Positions 48,076 through 59,535 of a stretch of DNA of 64,000 nucleotides are shown one piece after another; positions within the stretch are counted from its first letter, which is position 1, and the number at the start of each line of letters is the position of its first letter. The notes beneath the pieces were generated by a model. It did not search any database. It had not been told where the DNA came from and worked only from the letters and a program-made list of their open reading frames with translations. A program made the translations under genes and the position numbers. Source of the DNA: Limosilactobacillus sp. WILCCON 0051 (GTDB taxonomy: Bacteria > Bacillota > Bacilli > Lactobacillales > Lactobacillaceae). Location: positions 1 through 64,000 of the forward strand of contig NZ_CP154878.1 in assembly GCF_039955095.1 (NCBI RefSeq). The letters run 5' to 3'.

Positions 48076-49050
48076 TTAATAGTCGCCGTTTAAGATGGAG
48101 TTTTTAACGACTACATAGTCAACTTTGGTAATTGACTTGAGGTCGCGGCCCCCGGCATATGAAATCGATGACTGCAGATCTTCTTGCATTTCCAGCAGCG
48201 TGTCTTTAATTGAACCGCGGAATGGCACCAGCATCTGCTTGCCTTCGACATTGCGGTAGGCGCCCTTTTGCACTTCGGAAGCAGATCCCCAGTACTGCTT
48301 GTAGCGCTTGCCGTCGATGGTGATCAGATGACCAGGTGATTCTTGATGACCGGCCAAGAGCGAGCCAATCATAACCATTGAGGCACCGAAGCGGACTGAT
48401 TTGGCAATGTCGCCGTTATGCCGAATCCCACCATCGGCAATCAGCGGCTTGCTGGCGGCCTTGCTGCACAGACGCAGTGCGGCCAGCTGCCAGCCACCAG
48501 TTCCAAAGCCGGTCTTGAGCTTGGTGATGCAGGCTTTACCAGGGCCGACGCCGACTTTGGTAGCATCCGCACCGGCATTTTCCAGTTCACGAACGGCTTC
48601 AGGAGTGGCAACGTTGCCAGCAGTCAAGAATGATTCAGGCAATTGTTGCTTAATATAGCGAATCATTTTAATTACATAATCTGAGTGTCCGTGAGCAACA
48701 TCAATCGTAATGTATTCTGGGACTAAATGTTCGGATTTTAATTGATCGATAAAATCGTATTCACTATCTTTGATTCCAACCGAAATGGAGGCAAACAAGC
48801 CACGATCATGCATGCGCTTAACAAAGTCGGCACGGTCTTCAGGCTGGAAACGATGCATTACATAGTAGTAGTCGTTTTGGGCCAGCCAGATTGCCAGATC
48901 CTCGTCAATTACGCTTTCCATGTTGGCAGGAACGACGGGAATCTTGAAAGTCTTGGGACCAAATTTAACGCTGGTATCGGCTTCGCTGCGACTCTTGATG
49001 ATGCACTTGTTAGGCACCAGCTGAATGTCATCGTAATCAAAAGTTTCCAT
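48076..49050 (-). CDS. guaC: GMP reductase
   Basis: NADPH-dependent conversion of GMP to IMP, balancing purine pools. 324 residues. [21 protein letters not shown] start, [38 protein letters not shown] with the catalytic Cys, and [15 protein letters not shown]. The lack of CBS domains and the short length separate it from IMP dehydrogenase. Divergent from purA, with a PurBox-like site between them. RBS AAAAGGAG. Confidence 0.95.
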   Translation of the reverse strand: METFDYDDIQLVPNKCIIKSRSEADTSVKFGPKTFKIPVVPANMESVIDEDLAIWLAQNDYYYVMHRFQPEDRADFVKRMHDRGLFASISVGIKDSEYDFIDQLKSEHLVPEYITIDVAHGHSDYVIKMIRYIKQQLPESFLTAGNVATPEAVRELENAGADATKVGVGPGKACITKLKTGFGTGGWQLAALRLCSKAASKPLIADGGIRHNGDIAKSVRFGASMVMIGSLLAGHQESPGHLITIDGKRYKQYWGSASEVQKGAYRNVEGKQMLVPFRGSIKDTLLEMQEDLQSSISYAGGRDLKSITKVDYVVVKNSILNGDY

Positions 49051-49162
49051 GAGTCAAGGCTCCTTTTTGGTAAAAAATGTAATACGTTAAACCTTAGCTA
49101 TTATGCACAAACAAATTCGTGGCGTCAAGCATAAAACGCACATTTTTAATTAGGCTTTTTGA

Positions 49163-49209
49163 AAACGTTCGGTTAATATCTTGCAAATTTTTGGTAAATC
49201 GTATAATAT
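49163..49209 (+). promoter_or_regulatory. purA promoter with PurBox-like site
   Basis: -35 TTGCAA (49181-49186), 17-bp spacer, -10 TAATAT (49204-49209). Just upstream, AAACGTTCGGTTAA (49163-49176) is the reverse complement of TTAACCGAACGTTT, close to the PurBox consensus AWWWCCGAACWWT with two mismatches. It fits PurR control of purA and possibly guaC. Only one box was found, whereas PurR usually needs two. Confidence 0.6.
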
Positions 49210-49257
49210 CATTAAGTAAGTACGTGCTCATAAAGAAATTTTGGATGAGGTGACTAA

Positions 49258-50550
<1,293 letters not shown>

Positions 50551-50571
50551 ACCTTGGCAGATCAATCAATC

Positions 50572-50606
50572 AGGTCCAGCCGTCGCTGATGGTTGGATCT
50601 TTTTAT
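50572..50606 (+). terminator. Terminator of purA
   Basis: 10-bp stem AGGTCCAGCC / GGTTGGATCT with two G-U pairs and T5 tail. Confidence 0.82.
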
Positions 50607-50635
50607 TATGGTTTGATTAGAATTGGTTCTGGCGG

Positions 50636-50664
50636 TTGACACTGCTAATTGAGGCAGTTACACT
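50636..50664 (+). promoter_or_regulatory. Promoter of the pyr operon
   Basis: Consensus -35 TTGACA (50636-50641), 17-bp spacer, -10 TACACT (50659-50664). Confidence 0.85.
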
Positions 50665-50689
50665 AACAAATAAAGTATGAGCACCTTTA

Positions 50690-50765
50690 ACTTGGTCCCG
50701 TGAGGCTGAAAAGGAACGGATAAATGTTGCGTCTCCTCGTTTTGGTGCGAAGAGACGCTTTTTCT
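50690..50765 (+). promoter_or_regulatory. PyrR-responsive attenuator 1 (before pyrR)
   Basis: The leader contains the PyrR-box core TCCCGTGAGGCTGAAAAGG (about 50696-50714), followed by a terminator with stem GCGTCTC / GAGACGC (50729-50735 / 50752-50758) and T5. In this class UMP-bound PyrR stabilises the binding loop, so the terminator forms and the operon is shut off when pyrimidines are plentiful. Confidence 0.85.
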
Positions 50766-50777
50766 TTCAGCAAATAA

Positions 50778-51326
<549 letters not shown>

Positions 51327-51351
51327 TCTAACTTAGCGTTGCCATTTAATG

Positions 51352-52373
<1,022 letters not shown>

Positions 52374-52374
<1 letters not shown>

Positions 52375-53105
52375 TGGAACGATTTGAACCAATGGTGGCT
52401 ATTGATGTTGACACGAAACAGGCCGCATTGAAGCTTTTTGATGAACTCGCCAACGACACGGATCACACGCCGATCGTCAAAATCGGGATGGAGCTGTACT
52501 ACGCGTTTGGTCCCGGCATTGTTAGAGAAGCCAAGCAGCGCGGCTTTAAGATCTTCTTGGATTTAAAGCTCTACGACATTCCCAACACCGTTAAGCGGGC
52601 AATGACGGCAATCGGCAAGATGGGCGTTTCCTTTGTGACGACGCACGCGGCTGGCGGCAGTGAGATGCTGCAGGCAGCCAAGGCGGGGCTGGCAGAAGGT
52701 GCCAAAGCGGCCGGCTGTCCAATGCCTAAATTGCTGGCTATTACGGAACTGACTTCGATTGACGATCGGATTCTGCATGAGGAACAGCACGTTGACTTCA
52801 GCCTGATCGAAGCCGTACAGAACTACGCGCAGCTTTCGGAAAAAAACGGTCTGGATGGGGTCGTCTGCTCAGCTCAAGAAGTCAAGGCGATTCGCGAAGT
52901 TACCGGTCCCGATTTTCTGTGCGTTACCCCAGGGATTCGGCCTAATCTGCAGGTTCATGATGATCAAAAACGGGTCGTTACGCCACAGCAGGCTCGCGAA
53001 TTGGGCAGCAATGGGATCGTGGTTGGCCGGCCGATCACGCTGGCGGAAGATCCAGTCAGTGCCTACCAGATGATTCGTCAAGCATTTATGGAAGGGGAAA
53101 ACTAA
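52374..53105 (+). CDS. pyrF: Orotidine 5'-phosphate decarboxylase
   Basis: Decarboxylates OMP to UMP. 243 residues. VAIDVDTKQAALKLFDEL, KIGMELYYAFGPGIVRE, the catalytic DLKLYDIPNTVKRA (K and D pair near residue 62-67), TTHAAGG and GSNGIVVGRPIT. The ATG shares its A with the pyrD stop (TAATG), giving coupled translation. Confidence 0.96.
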
Positions 53106-53107
53106 AC

Positions 53108-53746
53108 ATGTCAACACAAGCCGAAATCGTTGCTAAAGATCTTTTAGACATTCAAGCAATCACTTTAAGCCCCGACAAGCCATTTACCTGGGCCAGCGGA
53201 CTGCACTCGCCAATCTATACTGACAATCGGCTGACGATCTCTTATCCAGCCGTTCGCCGCAACATCTATGAAGGCATGGTCCAGCTGATCAACGAACATT
53301 TCGAAGACGTCGACGTAATTGCCGGGACCGCCACGGCCGGGATTCCACACGCGGCCTGGGTTGCCGAAGAAATGGGCCTACCAATGATCTACGTGCGTTC
53401 TAAGCCTAAGGATCATGGCCAAGGCAAGCAGACGGAAGGCGTTCTTTATGAGGGTCAGCGCGTGGTTGTGATTGATGATCTGATCTCGACTGGCGGCAGC
53501 GTCTTAAAAGCCGTTAAAGCCGTTGAAAAAGAAGGCGCCGATGTGGTGGGCGTGGTTTCCGTCTTCACCTATGAACTGCCGGCTGCCGACGACAACTTCC
53601 AGCAGTTTGGCATTCCATACTACTCGGTAACCAACTACACGACCTTGATTGAGACCGCGGAAAAAGAAGATCTGATCGACCGCAATCAAATGAAGGATCT
53701 GCATGAATGGCGCAAGGATCCTGCCGCTTGGTCAGCTCGTCATTAA
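53108..53746 (+). CDS. pyrE: Orotate phosphoribosyltransferase
   Basis: Transfers phosphoribose from PRPP to orotate to form OMP. 212 residues. FTWASGLHSPIYTDNRL, GTATAGIPHAAWVAE, YVRSKPKDHGQGKQTEG (catalytic loop) and the PRPP motif VVVIDDLISTGGSVLKAV. Starts 2 bp after pyrF. Last gene of the operon. Confidence 0.97.
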   Translation: MSTQAEIVAKDLLDIQAITLSPDKPFTWASGLHSPIYTDNRLTISYPAVRRNIYEGMVQLINEHFEDVDVIAGTATAGIPHAAWVAEEMGLPMIYVRSKPKDHGQGKQTEGVLYEGQRVVVIDDLISTGGSVLKAVKAVEKEGADVVGVVSVFTYELPAADDNFQQFGIPYYSVTNYTTLIETAEKEDLIDRNQMKDLHEWRKDPAAWSARH

Positions 53747-53749
53747 AAA

Positions 53750-53782
53750 TAAAAACGATAGCCAAATCGCTATCGTTTTTTA
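53750..53782. terminator. Bidirectional terminator pyrE / membrane protein
   Basis: 12-bp stem AAAAACGATAGC / GCTATCGTTTTT with loop CAAATC and A/T flanks, between convergent genes. Confidence 0.9.
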
Positions 53783-54190
53783 TTTTTGCCGATATTTTTC
53801 TTTCCAATAGCCGGATTGGGTCAAAAGCTCTTTTGAACGCTCATCGGCTGGATAGTATCCTTTGGTGAACAGATGTCTAAAGTACATCATGTTGTAAAAG
53901 AAGCAGAAGAACAGTGTTGGCCATGGGAAATCAAGCATCCAGTTCCATTTGAAAAACAGACCGACCAAAACATAGTCCAGATCCAAGACGATCATTAAAA
54001 AGAAGTTGTACCAGTCATTGCGAAACAAAGCTGGAAACGGGCCAAACAAAAAGACGGTCCAAGAAAAGCCTACCTTGGCAATGCGCATTTCGCCCTCATC
54101 ATTTTTGATCTTGGCGTAGTTTGGCGGTATTGGCAGATTATTAAAAAAATCCTGATTATTTTGATTGTTATTGCCAAATGGATTCTGCAT
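53780..54190 (-). CDS. DUF2628-like membrane protein
   Basis: 136 residues. An Asn-rich start (MQNPFGNNNQNNQDFFNNL), then AKVGFSWTVFLFGPFPALFRNDWYNFF, two or three hydrophobic segments (about 45-60, 65-80, 90-108) and a polar end with KGYYPADERSKELLTQSGYWKEKY. The FSW...FGP...RNDW pattern and the KGY-PA end resemble the DUF2628/HrgC family of small membrane proteins of unknown function. The call is by pattern only. Divergent from the glycosyltransferase pair. Confidence 0.55.
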   Translation of the reverse strand: MQNPFGNNNQNNQDFFNNLPIPPNYAKIKNDEGEMRIAKVGFSWTVFLFGPFPALFRNDWYNFFLMIVLDLDYVLVGLFFKWNWMLDFPWPTLFFCFFYNMMYFRHLFTKGYYPADERSKELLTQSGYWKEKYRQK

Positions 54191-54339
54191 CCGTCCAGGC
54201 CTCCCTTTGTACGTTTATCCATTAATCATAACATAACTGAGAATACGGGCCTAATAATGTCAACAGCTCAATCATGCTTTCTTCACATTCAAATGTTAAA
54301 CTTAATCAAGCAAGTGCGAGCAAAGAAAAGGGTGAAACA

Positions 54340-55881
54340 ATGCTGTTATTTTTAAACGATAACCTTCAGCGCAATCAATCCGGAATTGAGCACGCCCAAA
54401 TCAAGCGACTCAATCTGTTTAAGAAGTTCAAGCAGCCAGCCAAGATCGTGACGCGGCAGTATTCCAACGAGCTGCACCTGGTCGTGGAAGCAGCTGGGAT
54501 TAAGGATCAGGACTTTATCAATCTATTCGACTATTTTCAAAATGCCTGCTTAGTGCCGCATCGCATCGTCAAGCTTCAGGATCTGCATCTGAATCCAAAA
54601 TGGAAACGCAAGGCAGATGGCATCAGCTACAACTACTATGACGGCAAGACGCGGGTCATGTACGTTCGGCGCCGCAATGATCGCGATCGCAGCATCATCA
54701 ATCTGCAGTATTTTGATCATTTTGGCAAGCTGTTGAAGGTAGTCTGGTATGACAATCGGGGATTTGCTTCGGTTGAGCAGCTGTACGACTGGAATGGACA
54801 GATCGCCGTGGAAAACTATCTGCGTCCTGATGGCCAGTTGGCGCTGCAGAAGGTGAACTTTAAGGATCGGCGCCAGCAAAAAACAACCAGCTACCATTTG
54901 TTTAACTGGCACGGTCAGGACTGGCAGTTTGCCAATTTTGACGAATTGACGCGCTTTTTCTATGATCAGCTGGCCGTGGATCCTGCCTTGAATGGCGATG
55001 GTCCGCTGGGCTTGGTCGTGGATCGCGTCTATGAATTGGGCTGGGCAGTCTTAAACATGCATCATCGCGTTTTCCGCGTCATGCAGCTGCATAACGACCA
55101 TGTCAATAATCCCAGCGACATGCTGCACTCAACGCTAAACTACAACTATCAATGGGGATTGGATCATCTGAAGGACTGGGATGGCGTTATTGCTCTAACG
55201 CCGCAGCAGCAGGCTGACGTCCAGGATCGTTTTGGCAAGCAGGGCGTCAAGATCTATCGGATTCCGGGGCCGATCGTAGCTGATGAGGTCTTGGCAGCGC
55301 CGCATGTTGATTTTGCTAAGCGGCAGCGCGATCTGGTCGTGATGGTAGCGCGGCTCTCGCCAGAAAAACAGCAGGATCATCTATTGCAGGCGTGGCCTAA
55401 GATTCTGCAACAGGTTCCCGATGCCCAGCTGGAGCTTTGGGGATATGCCAATGATAATTTCGACCAGAAGCTCAAAGCTCAGGTCAGTGCCGAGCAGATT
55501 GAGAGCTCAGTCACCTTTTGCGGCTATACGACCGATGTCAATGCAGTCTATGAACGGGCGCAGCTATTGATTCTGCCCAGCCGTGCGGAAGGTCTGCCGC
55601 TGTCTTTGGTGGAGGCGCAGTCGCACGGGCTGCCAATCGTGGCTAATGACATCAAGTACGGTCCGGCCGATGTCGTGATTGATCAACGAGATGGGCTGCT
55701 GACTAAAAACGGCGACATTGACGGACTGGCGCAGGCAATCATCAGTCTGCTGACCGACCAGAAGCGACTGGCTGAGTTTAGTGCGCATGCCTATCAAGAC
55801 AGTGCCCGCTACTCGGCAGCCAATGTCATGAAACTATGGAACGAGCTGCTTAGCGATATGCCAAAGGAGGCCAATGACTGA
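54340..55881 (+). CDS. Glycosyltransferase, TagE/TarM/GtfA-like (catalytic member)
   Basis: 513 residues. N-terminal DUF1975-type region (to about 200) with the family start FLNDNLQRNQSGIEHAQIKRLNLFKK, then a GT-B fold of family GT4 with LVVMVARLSPEKQQDHLL and the nucleotide-sugar motif RAEGLPLSLVEAQSHGLP, whose E-X7-E is complete. ATG at 54340 has AAAAGGGTGA upstream; an earlier in-frame start at 54274 lacks an RBS. Such enzymes put glucose or GlcNAc on teichoic acid (TagE, TarM) or on serine-rich adhesins (GtfA). No adhesin or Sec2 gene is adjacent, so wall polymer is slightly favoured. The acceptor is unknown. Confidence 0.85.
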   Translation: MLLFLNDNLQRNQSGIEHAQIKRLNLFKKFKQPAKIVTRQYSNELHLVVEAAGIKDQDFINLFDYFQNACLVPHRIVKLQDLHLNPKWKRKADGISYNYYDGKTRVMYVRRRNDRDRSIINLQYFDHFGKLLKVVWYDNRGFASVEQLYDWNGQIAVENYLRPDGQLALQKVNFKDRRQQKTTSYHLFNWHGQDWQFANFDELTRFFYDQLAVDPALNGDGPLGLVVDRVYELGWAVLNMHHRVFRVMQLHNDHVNNPSDMLHSTLNYNYQWGLDHLKDWDGVIALTPQQQADVQDRFGKQGVKIYRIPGPIVADEVLAAPHVDFAKRQRDLVVMVARLSPEKQQDHLLQAWPKILQQVPDAQLELWGYANDNFDQKLKAQVSAEQIESSVTFCGYTTDVNAVYERAQLLILPSRAEGLPLSLVEAQSHGLPIVANDIKYGPADVVIDQRDGLLTKNGDIDGLAQAIISLLTDQKRLAEFSAHAYQDSARYSAANVMKLWNELLSDMPKEAND

Positions 55882-57377
55882 TGGATTTCTTTGTTAATCA
55901 GTATCTGCTGGGAAAAAACTCCAGTGTCGAACATGCCGAATTAAAGCGTCTGCAGCTGTTTAAGGATCATCAGACGCCGGCCCAGCTGGTTACGCGCGAT
56001 TTTGATCCAGTGCTTCACCGCACGATGCAGCGTTTTGGCGTCGCTAATGACCAACTGACCAACCTTTATGATTTTTTTGCCCAGACGACTGACTATCAAG
56101 GCCAGCCACTGCATACCGAGGATCTGAAACTGGCCGTCGACTATCAGATCGGCACGGGCAACAACTTTCGCGAGGTCAGAGACGGGGGACGCTTGGCAGC
56201 AACGATCTATTTTGCCGGTGGGACGATCGGTCAGATTCATCACATCGACTGGTACGATCAGACCGGCAGCCTGACTTTGCGCAATACCTATGACATTCGG
56301 GGCTTTAAGGCCGTTGACGAGTTCTTTGGTCAGGATGGTCATGAGTTCAATGCCCGCTACTATCGTCCCGATGGCCAGCTGTATCTGGAGCGCTACTTTG
56401 TCAAATCGGTCCAGAACACGCCGATCAATTCGCTGAATATTTTAAAAAACTGGCATGGTCAGGATCATTGGTTTGCCAGTGAAAATGAAATGTTTGCCTT
56501 CTTTTTGGATGAATTGAATCGTGCTCATGGCGAGAACAACGTCTTTATCGCGGATCGGCCGGCTGTTGCCATTGATCCGATTCTGCATATGCATTCCAAG
56601 GTTCATCGCTATCTGTGGCTGCCGATGAGTCACGTCAATGATGGCCAAGATCCATTGAAGGCGCCTTTGAACAGCCTTTTGCAAAACGCCCTAACGGAAA
56701 ATCTGCATCGCTGGGATGGCATTATCGTGATGACGCAGGCGCAGGCACGCGTTTTGCGTCAGCGCTTGGGCAAATCGGCACGTGTTTTGACGATTAACGG
56801 CACGCCGGTTAAAAAGGCAGCCAAGCGCATCAAGATAGCTGCGCGAACGCCTCACCAGCTGATCAGTGTCGGCCGCTTGGGTTACGACAAGCAGACTGAC
56901 CAATTGCTGCAGGTGTTTGCCAAAATCAAAGCTGCCGTACCTGACGCGAAACTAACGCTTTATGGCTATGGCGCGCCTAATGACACAGCCAACTTCAAGC
57001 AGCTGGCCAAAGACCTTCAGATTGACGCCGCGGTTGAGTTTGCTGATTATCAATATCCGCTGGACGCTGCCTTTGATCAAGCCCAGCTGCTGCTTAATAC
57101 CAGTCGCATCGATGCGCAGCCTTTAGCAATGGGGGAGGCGCTGGGGCATGGCGTTCCGGTCGTCAGCTACGACTTTTCGTATGGTCCTGATGAGATGATC
57201 GTCAATTATGAAAATGGCCGGCTGATCGCGCTGAATCATTCTGCAAGCATGGCTAAGGCCGTCGTTGAGCTTTTAAGCAGTCCGGCTAAGCTTCAGCAGA
57301 TGAGCGATCACGCCTATGATGATCTGGATAATATCAGTGCCGCGGCAACCTGGAAACAGTGGCAGGCAGTTAAGTAG
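55881..57377 (+). CDS. Glycosyltransferase paralogue, GtfB-like (possibly non-catalytic)
   Basis: 498 residues, homologous along its length to the preceding protein (FFVNQYLLGKNSSVEHAELKRLQLFKDH). The GT-B half keeps LISVGRLGYDKQTDQLLQVF, but the motif reads RIDAQPLAMGEALGHGVP, so the first Glu of E-X7-E is Asp here and the loop differs. In GtfA-GtfB pairs one subunit is catalytic and the other is an acceptor-binding partner; this protein could play the second part. The ATG overlaps the previous stop (TGATG), which implies coupled, roughly equal synthesis. No terminator was recognised directly after it. Confidence 0.82.
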   Translation: MDFFVNQYLLGKNSSVEHAELKRLQLFKDHQTPAQLVTRDFDPVLHRTMQRFGVANDQLTNLYDFFAQTTDYQGQPLHTEDLKLAVDYQIGTGNNFREVRDGGRLAATIYFAGGTIGQIHHIDWYDQTGSLTLRNTYDIRGFKAVDEFFGQDGHEFNARYYRPDGQLYLERYFVKSVQNTPINSLNILKNWHGQDHWFASENEMFAFFLDELNRAHGENNVFIADRPAVAIDPILHMHSKVHRYLWLPMSHVNDGQDPLKAPLNSLLQNALTENLHRWDGIIVMTQAQARVLRQRLGKSARVLTINGTPVKKAAKRIKIAARTPHQLISVGRLGYDKQTDQLLQVFAKIKAAVPDAKLTLYGYGAPNDTANFKQLAKDLQIDAAVEFADYQYPLDAAFDQAQLLLNTSRIDAQPLAMGEALGHGVPVVSYDFSYGPDEMIVNYENGRLIALNHSASMAKAVVELLSSPAKLQQMSDHAYDDLDNISAAATWKQWQAVK

Positions 57378-57476
57378 AATTTGAAGCTGGCCTGAAACGA
57401 TTTTTGGTCAGCAAATGCAATGGATTACGTCATTGGTAAAGCTGACTGGGAGTGGAAAATCAGTGGCTCGTCAGCA

Positions 57477-57585
57477 GTTGCGATGAAGTGACCGCTGGCA
57501 GTTGAGCTGGTCAGCGAACAGTAGCGTCGTTTTAGAGCCGCCAGTCACCGTTGCAATGAAGTGTTCGCCAGCAGTTAAGATGGTC
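57477..57585 (+). repeat. Imperfect 36-bp direct duplication
   Basis: 57477-57512 and 57550-57585 align without gaps at 29 of 36 positions (both begin GTTGC.ATGAAGTG and end TGGTC). There is no coding frame across both; it may be a decayed duplicate or gene remnant. Confidence 0.55.
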
Positions 57586-57674
57586 TATGGCATAACGGAT
57601 TAAGTGCGAATGCGGCTGCCAAGATTGTGCTCAATTTAAGGTGATTTGTCGCAGAACGCCTTGATTGGTGAGCA

Positions 57675-57975
57675 TTATGCAAAAAACTCTGCATAATAAC
57701 ATATGACAAAAATTTCATTACCTACTTTTTTCAAAAACCCGATGCATAGTAGGTAAAAACTATTGTATATCGAGTTTGGGCGACCTAACATTACCTACTA
57801 TTTGATGAAAATCACGCAATCGTAGGTAATTCACAAAGTTGGTCTACCCCAATCAGCCCTAAAATATACATCTTTACCTACTATTTGAGAAAAAACCGTC
57901 TCAAGTAGGTAAAGTTGGGCTGGCGGAATATACAGTTACCTACTTCCAGCGAGAAATCAGCGAAAAGTAGGTAAT
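57675..57975 (-). repeat. Multi-hairpin intergenic repeat, copy C (inverted)
   Basis: Reverse orientation relative to copies A and B. In plus coordinates: H5 57675-57696 (TTATGCA / TGCATAA), H4 57718-57756, H3 57790-57830 (ATTACCTAC / GTAGGTAAT), H2 57873-57913 (with extra inner TTGAG / CTCAA pairing), H1 57936-57974 (both arms intact, TTACCTACTT / AAGTAGGTAA). The palindrome seen in A and B is degraded. The TGTATAT / ATATACA long-range pair (57764-57770 / 57864-57870) is kept. The most diverged copy, but with the best H1. Confidence 0.9.
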
Positions 57976-58059
57976 TTAAGTGCCCGAAGCTGGTTGCGGC
58001 CTAATTGGCTTCACAATCCCAGCCGTTCGGTGCTATCAAGGCTGAAGCTGGCTCATCAA

Positions 58060-58092
58060 AAAAACTGCAGTCGACAGGCGGCTGCAGTTTTT
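58060..58092 (-). terminator. Terminator of the rRNA methyltransferase
   Basis: On the minus strand: AAAACTGCAG / CTGCAGTTTT stem, 11-nt loop, T-rich tail. Confidence 0.85.
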
Positions 58093-58107
58093 GTTTAGAA
58101 TCAGATT

Positions 58108-59535
58108 TTAGCGGCGGCTGAGCTTGACGACGGCTTCACAGCGCGGCGTCTGCGGCATCATATCGACAGGCTGAATCCAGTCGACGCGATAGACGCTGGA
58201 AAGTCGTGCCAGATTTTTCGCCATGGTCGACATGTTGCAGGAAACGTACGCAAACTTAGCGGGCTTGGCTTTAAGAATCTGTTCGATCAAGGCCTCATCC
58301 AGACCGGTACGCGGCGGATCGACGACTAGAGCATTGAACCGGAATCCTTCAGCCTGCCAGCGCGGCATGACTTCTTCCGCGGTGCCGACTTCATAGCTGG
58401 CGTTTTGGATGTCGTTAAGCTTGGCATTGCTGTTGGCATCGGCCACGGCTTCAGGAATGACCTCCATCCCGCGTACGCTTTTGACGCGGCTGGCCAGGGA
58501 AAGTCCAATCGTCCCAATCCCCGCGTAGGCATCCACCAAGACGTCATCGGGCCCCAGCTCCATGGCTTTGGCTGCCTGTTCATAGAGCGTTTCGGTCTGA
58601 GCGGGGTTCAGCTGCAGAAACGAACGGGCGCTTAGATGAAAATCAAGTCCCATCAATGATTCGGTAATGTATTCCTGACCGGCCAGATGAATCGTTTGAT
58701 CACCCCAAACCAGCGGCGTATCGCCAGGGTTGACGTTTTGCTCGACCGACTTGACCTCAGGCAGCTGTTCAGCAATCATGGCTAAAAGCGGTCCCTTATG
58801 AATCAGCTTGGCAGTATTGGTAATCAGGGTCACCTGCAGCTCACCGGTTGCTAATGACTCCCGAATCGCAATCGTTTTAATGATCCCACTGTTGCTGGTC
58901 TCGTCGTAGGCTGGAATCTTTAGCTCATCCAACATCTTGACGATCGCGCGCATGGCTTTCATCGTGCCTGGCATCTGAACGGCACATGTTGGCATGTCGA
59001 CCACGTCATGACTGTTAGCGCGGTACAGACCGGCAATCAAATGACCATCTTGTTCGCGAATCTGGAATTGAGCCTTGTTGCGGTAGCCGTATTGTTCTGG
59101 GGCGGCAATCGTTGGGCGCACGTCATAGTTTTGCCATCCCCGCGGCTTGAATTTGGCCAGACTGTCTAAGACGACCTGCCGTTTGAATTTTAACTGTTCT
59201 GGGTAGGCCAGGCATTCAAATTCAAAACCGCCTGCTTGATCGGCATAGCTGTCGCGCGGCTCAACTCGGAAGCGGCTGGGCTTGCGCAGTTTATGAATCT
59301 TGGCTTCCAGGTAGCGGGGATGGATAGCAGTAACCTCAGCTACGACGACTTCATCTGGCAGGGCACCAGGGACAAAGCAGACCTTGTGTTTAAAGTAGCC
59401 GATGCCCTGGCCTTCGATCCCCAGTTTGCGAATGGTCAAGGGGAAGCGATCGCCAAGGCTGACTTCGACTTGGGGCTGTGGGTATGGGCTTTTTTGTGGC
59501 CGACGATGATTAAAGCGGGTGTGATTTTTTTCCAT
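58108..59535 (-). CDS. rlmD: 23S rRNA (uracil-C5)-methyltransferase, RlmD/RumA family
   Basis: SAM-dependent methylation of uridine in 23S rRNA. 475 residues. N-terminal TRAM domain (about 25-85), then the catalytic domain with DAYAGIGTIGLSL (SAM site, near 332), VVDPPRTGLDEAL and YVSCNMSTMAKNL with the nucleophilic Cys. In E. coli RumA a CX5CX2C group plus a later Cys hold a 4Fe-4S cluster. Here that region reads SYADQAGGFEFECL, lacking the three aligned Cys, while the fourth (MPTCAVQ) remains. Firmicutes RlmCD homologues can modify two sites; which site applies here is not known. Confidence 0.9.
   Translation of the reverse strand: MEKNHTRFNHRRPQKSPYPQPQVEVSLGDRFPLTIRKLGIEGQGIGYFKHKVCFVPGALPDEVVVAEVTAIHPRYLEAKIHKLRKPSRFRVEPRDSYADQAGGFEFECLAYPEQLKFKRQVVLDSLAKFKPRGWQNYDVRPTIAAPEQYGYRNKAQFQIREQDGHLIAGLYRANSHDVVDMPTCAVQMPGTMKAMRAIVKMLDELKIPAYDETSNSGIIKTIAIRESLATGELQVTLITNTAKLIHKGPLLAMIAEQLPEVKSVEQNVNPGDTPLVWGDQTIHLAGQEYITESLMGLDFHLSARSFLQLNPAQTETLYEQAAKAMELGPDDVLVDAYAGIGTIGLSLASRVKSVRGMEVIPEAVADANSNAKLNDIQNASYEVGTAEEVMPRWQAEGFRFNALVVDPPRTGLDEALIEQILKAKPAKFAYVSCNMSTMAKNLARLSSVYRVDWIQPVDMMPQTPRCEAVVKLSRR

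Larger units (their letters stand above)
57378..58107. other. Gene-free stretch holding repeat element copy C
   Basis: No ORF supported. Contents: an imperfect 36-bp direct duplication (57477-57512 and 57550-57585), repeat element copy C (57675-57975, inverted), about 80 bp without features, and the terminator of the rRNA methyltransferase. Both flanking genes point into it. Confidence 0.8.

Noticed and set aside
54274..54339. Upstream start of the first glycosyltransferase adding 22 residues
   Set aside because: No RBS, and the added residues do not match the family start; the ATG at 54340 has a good RBS and aligns with the paralogue's start.
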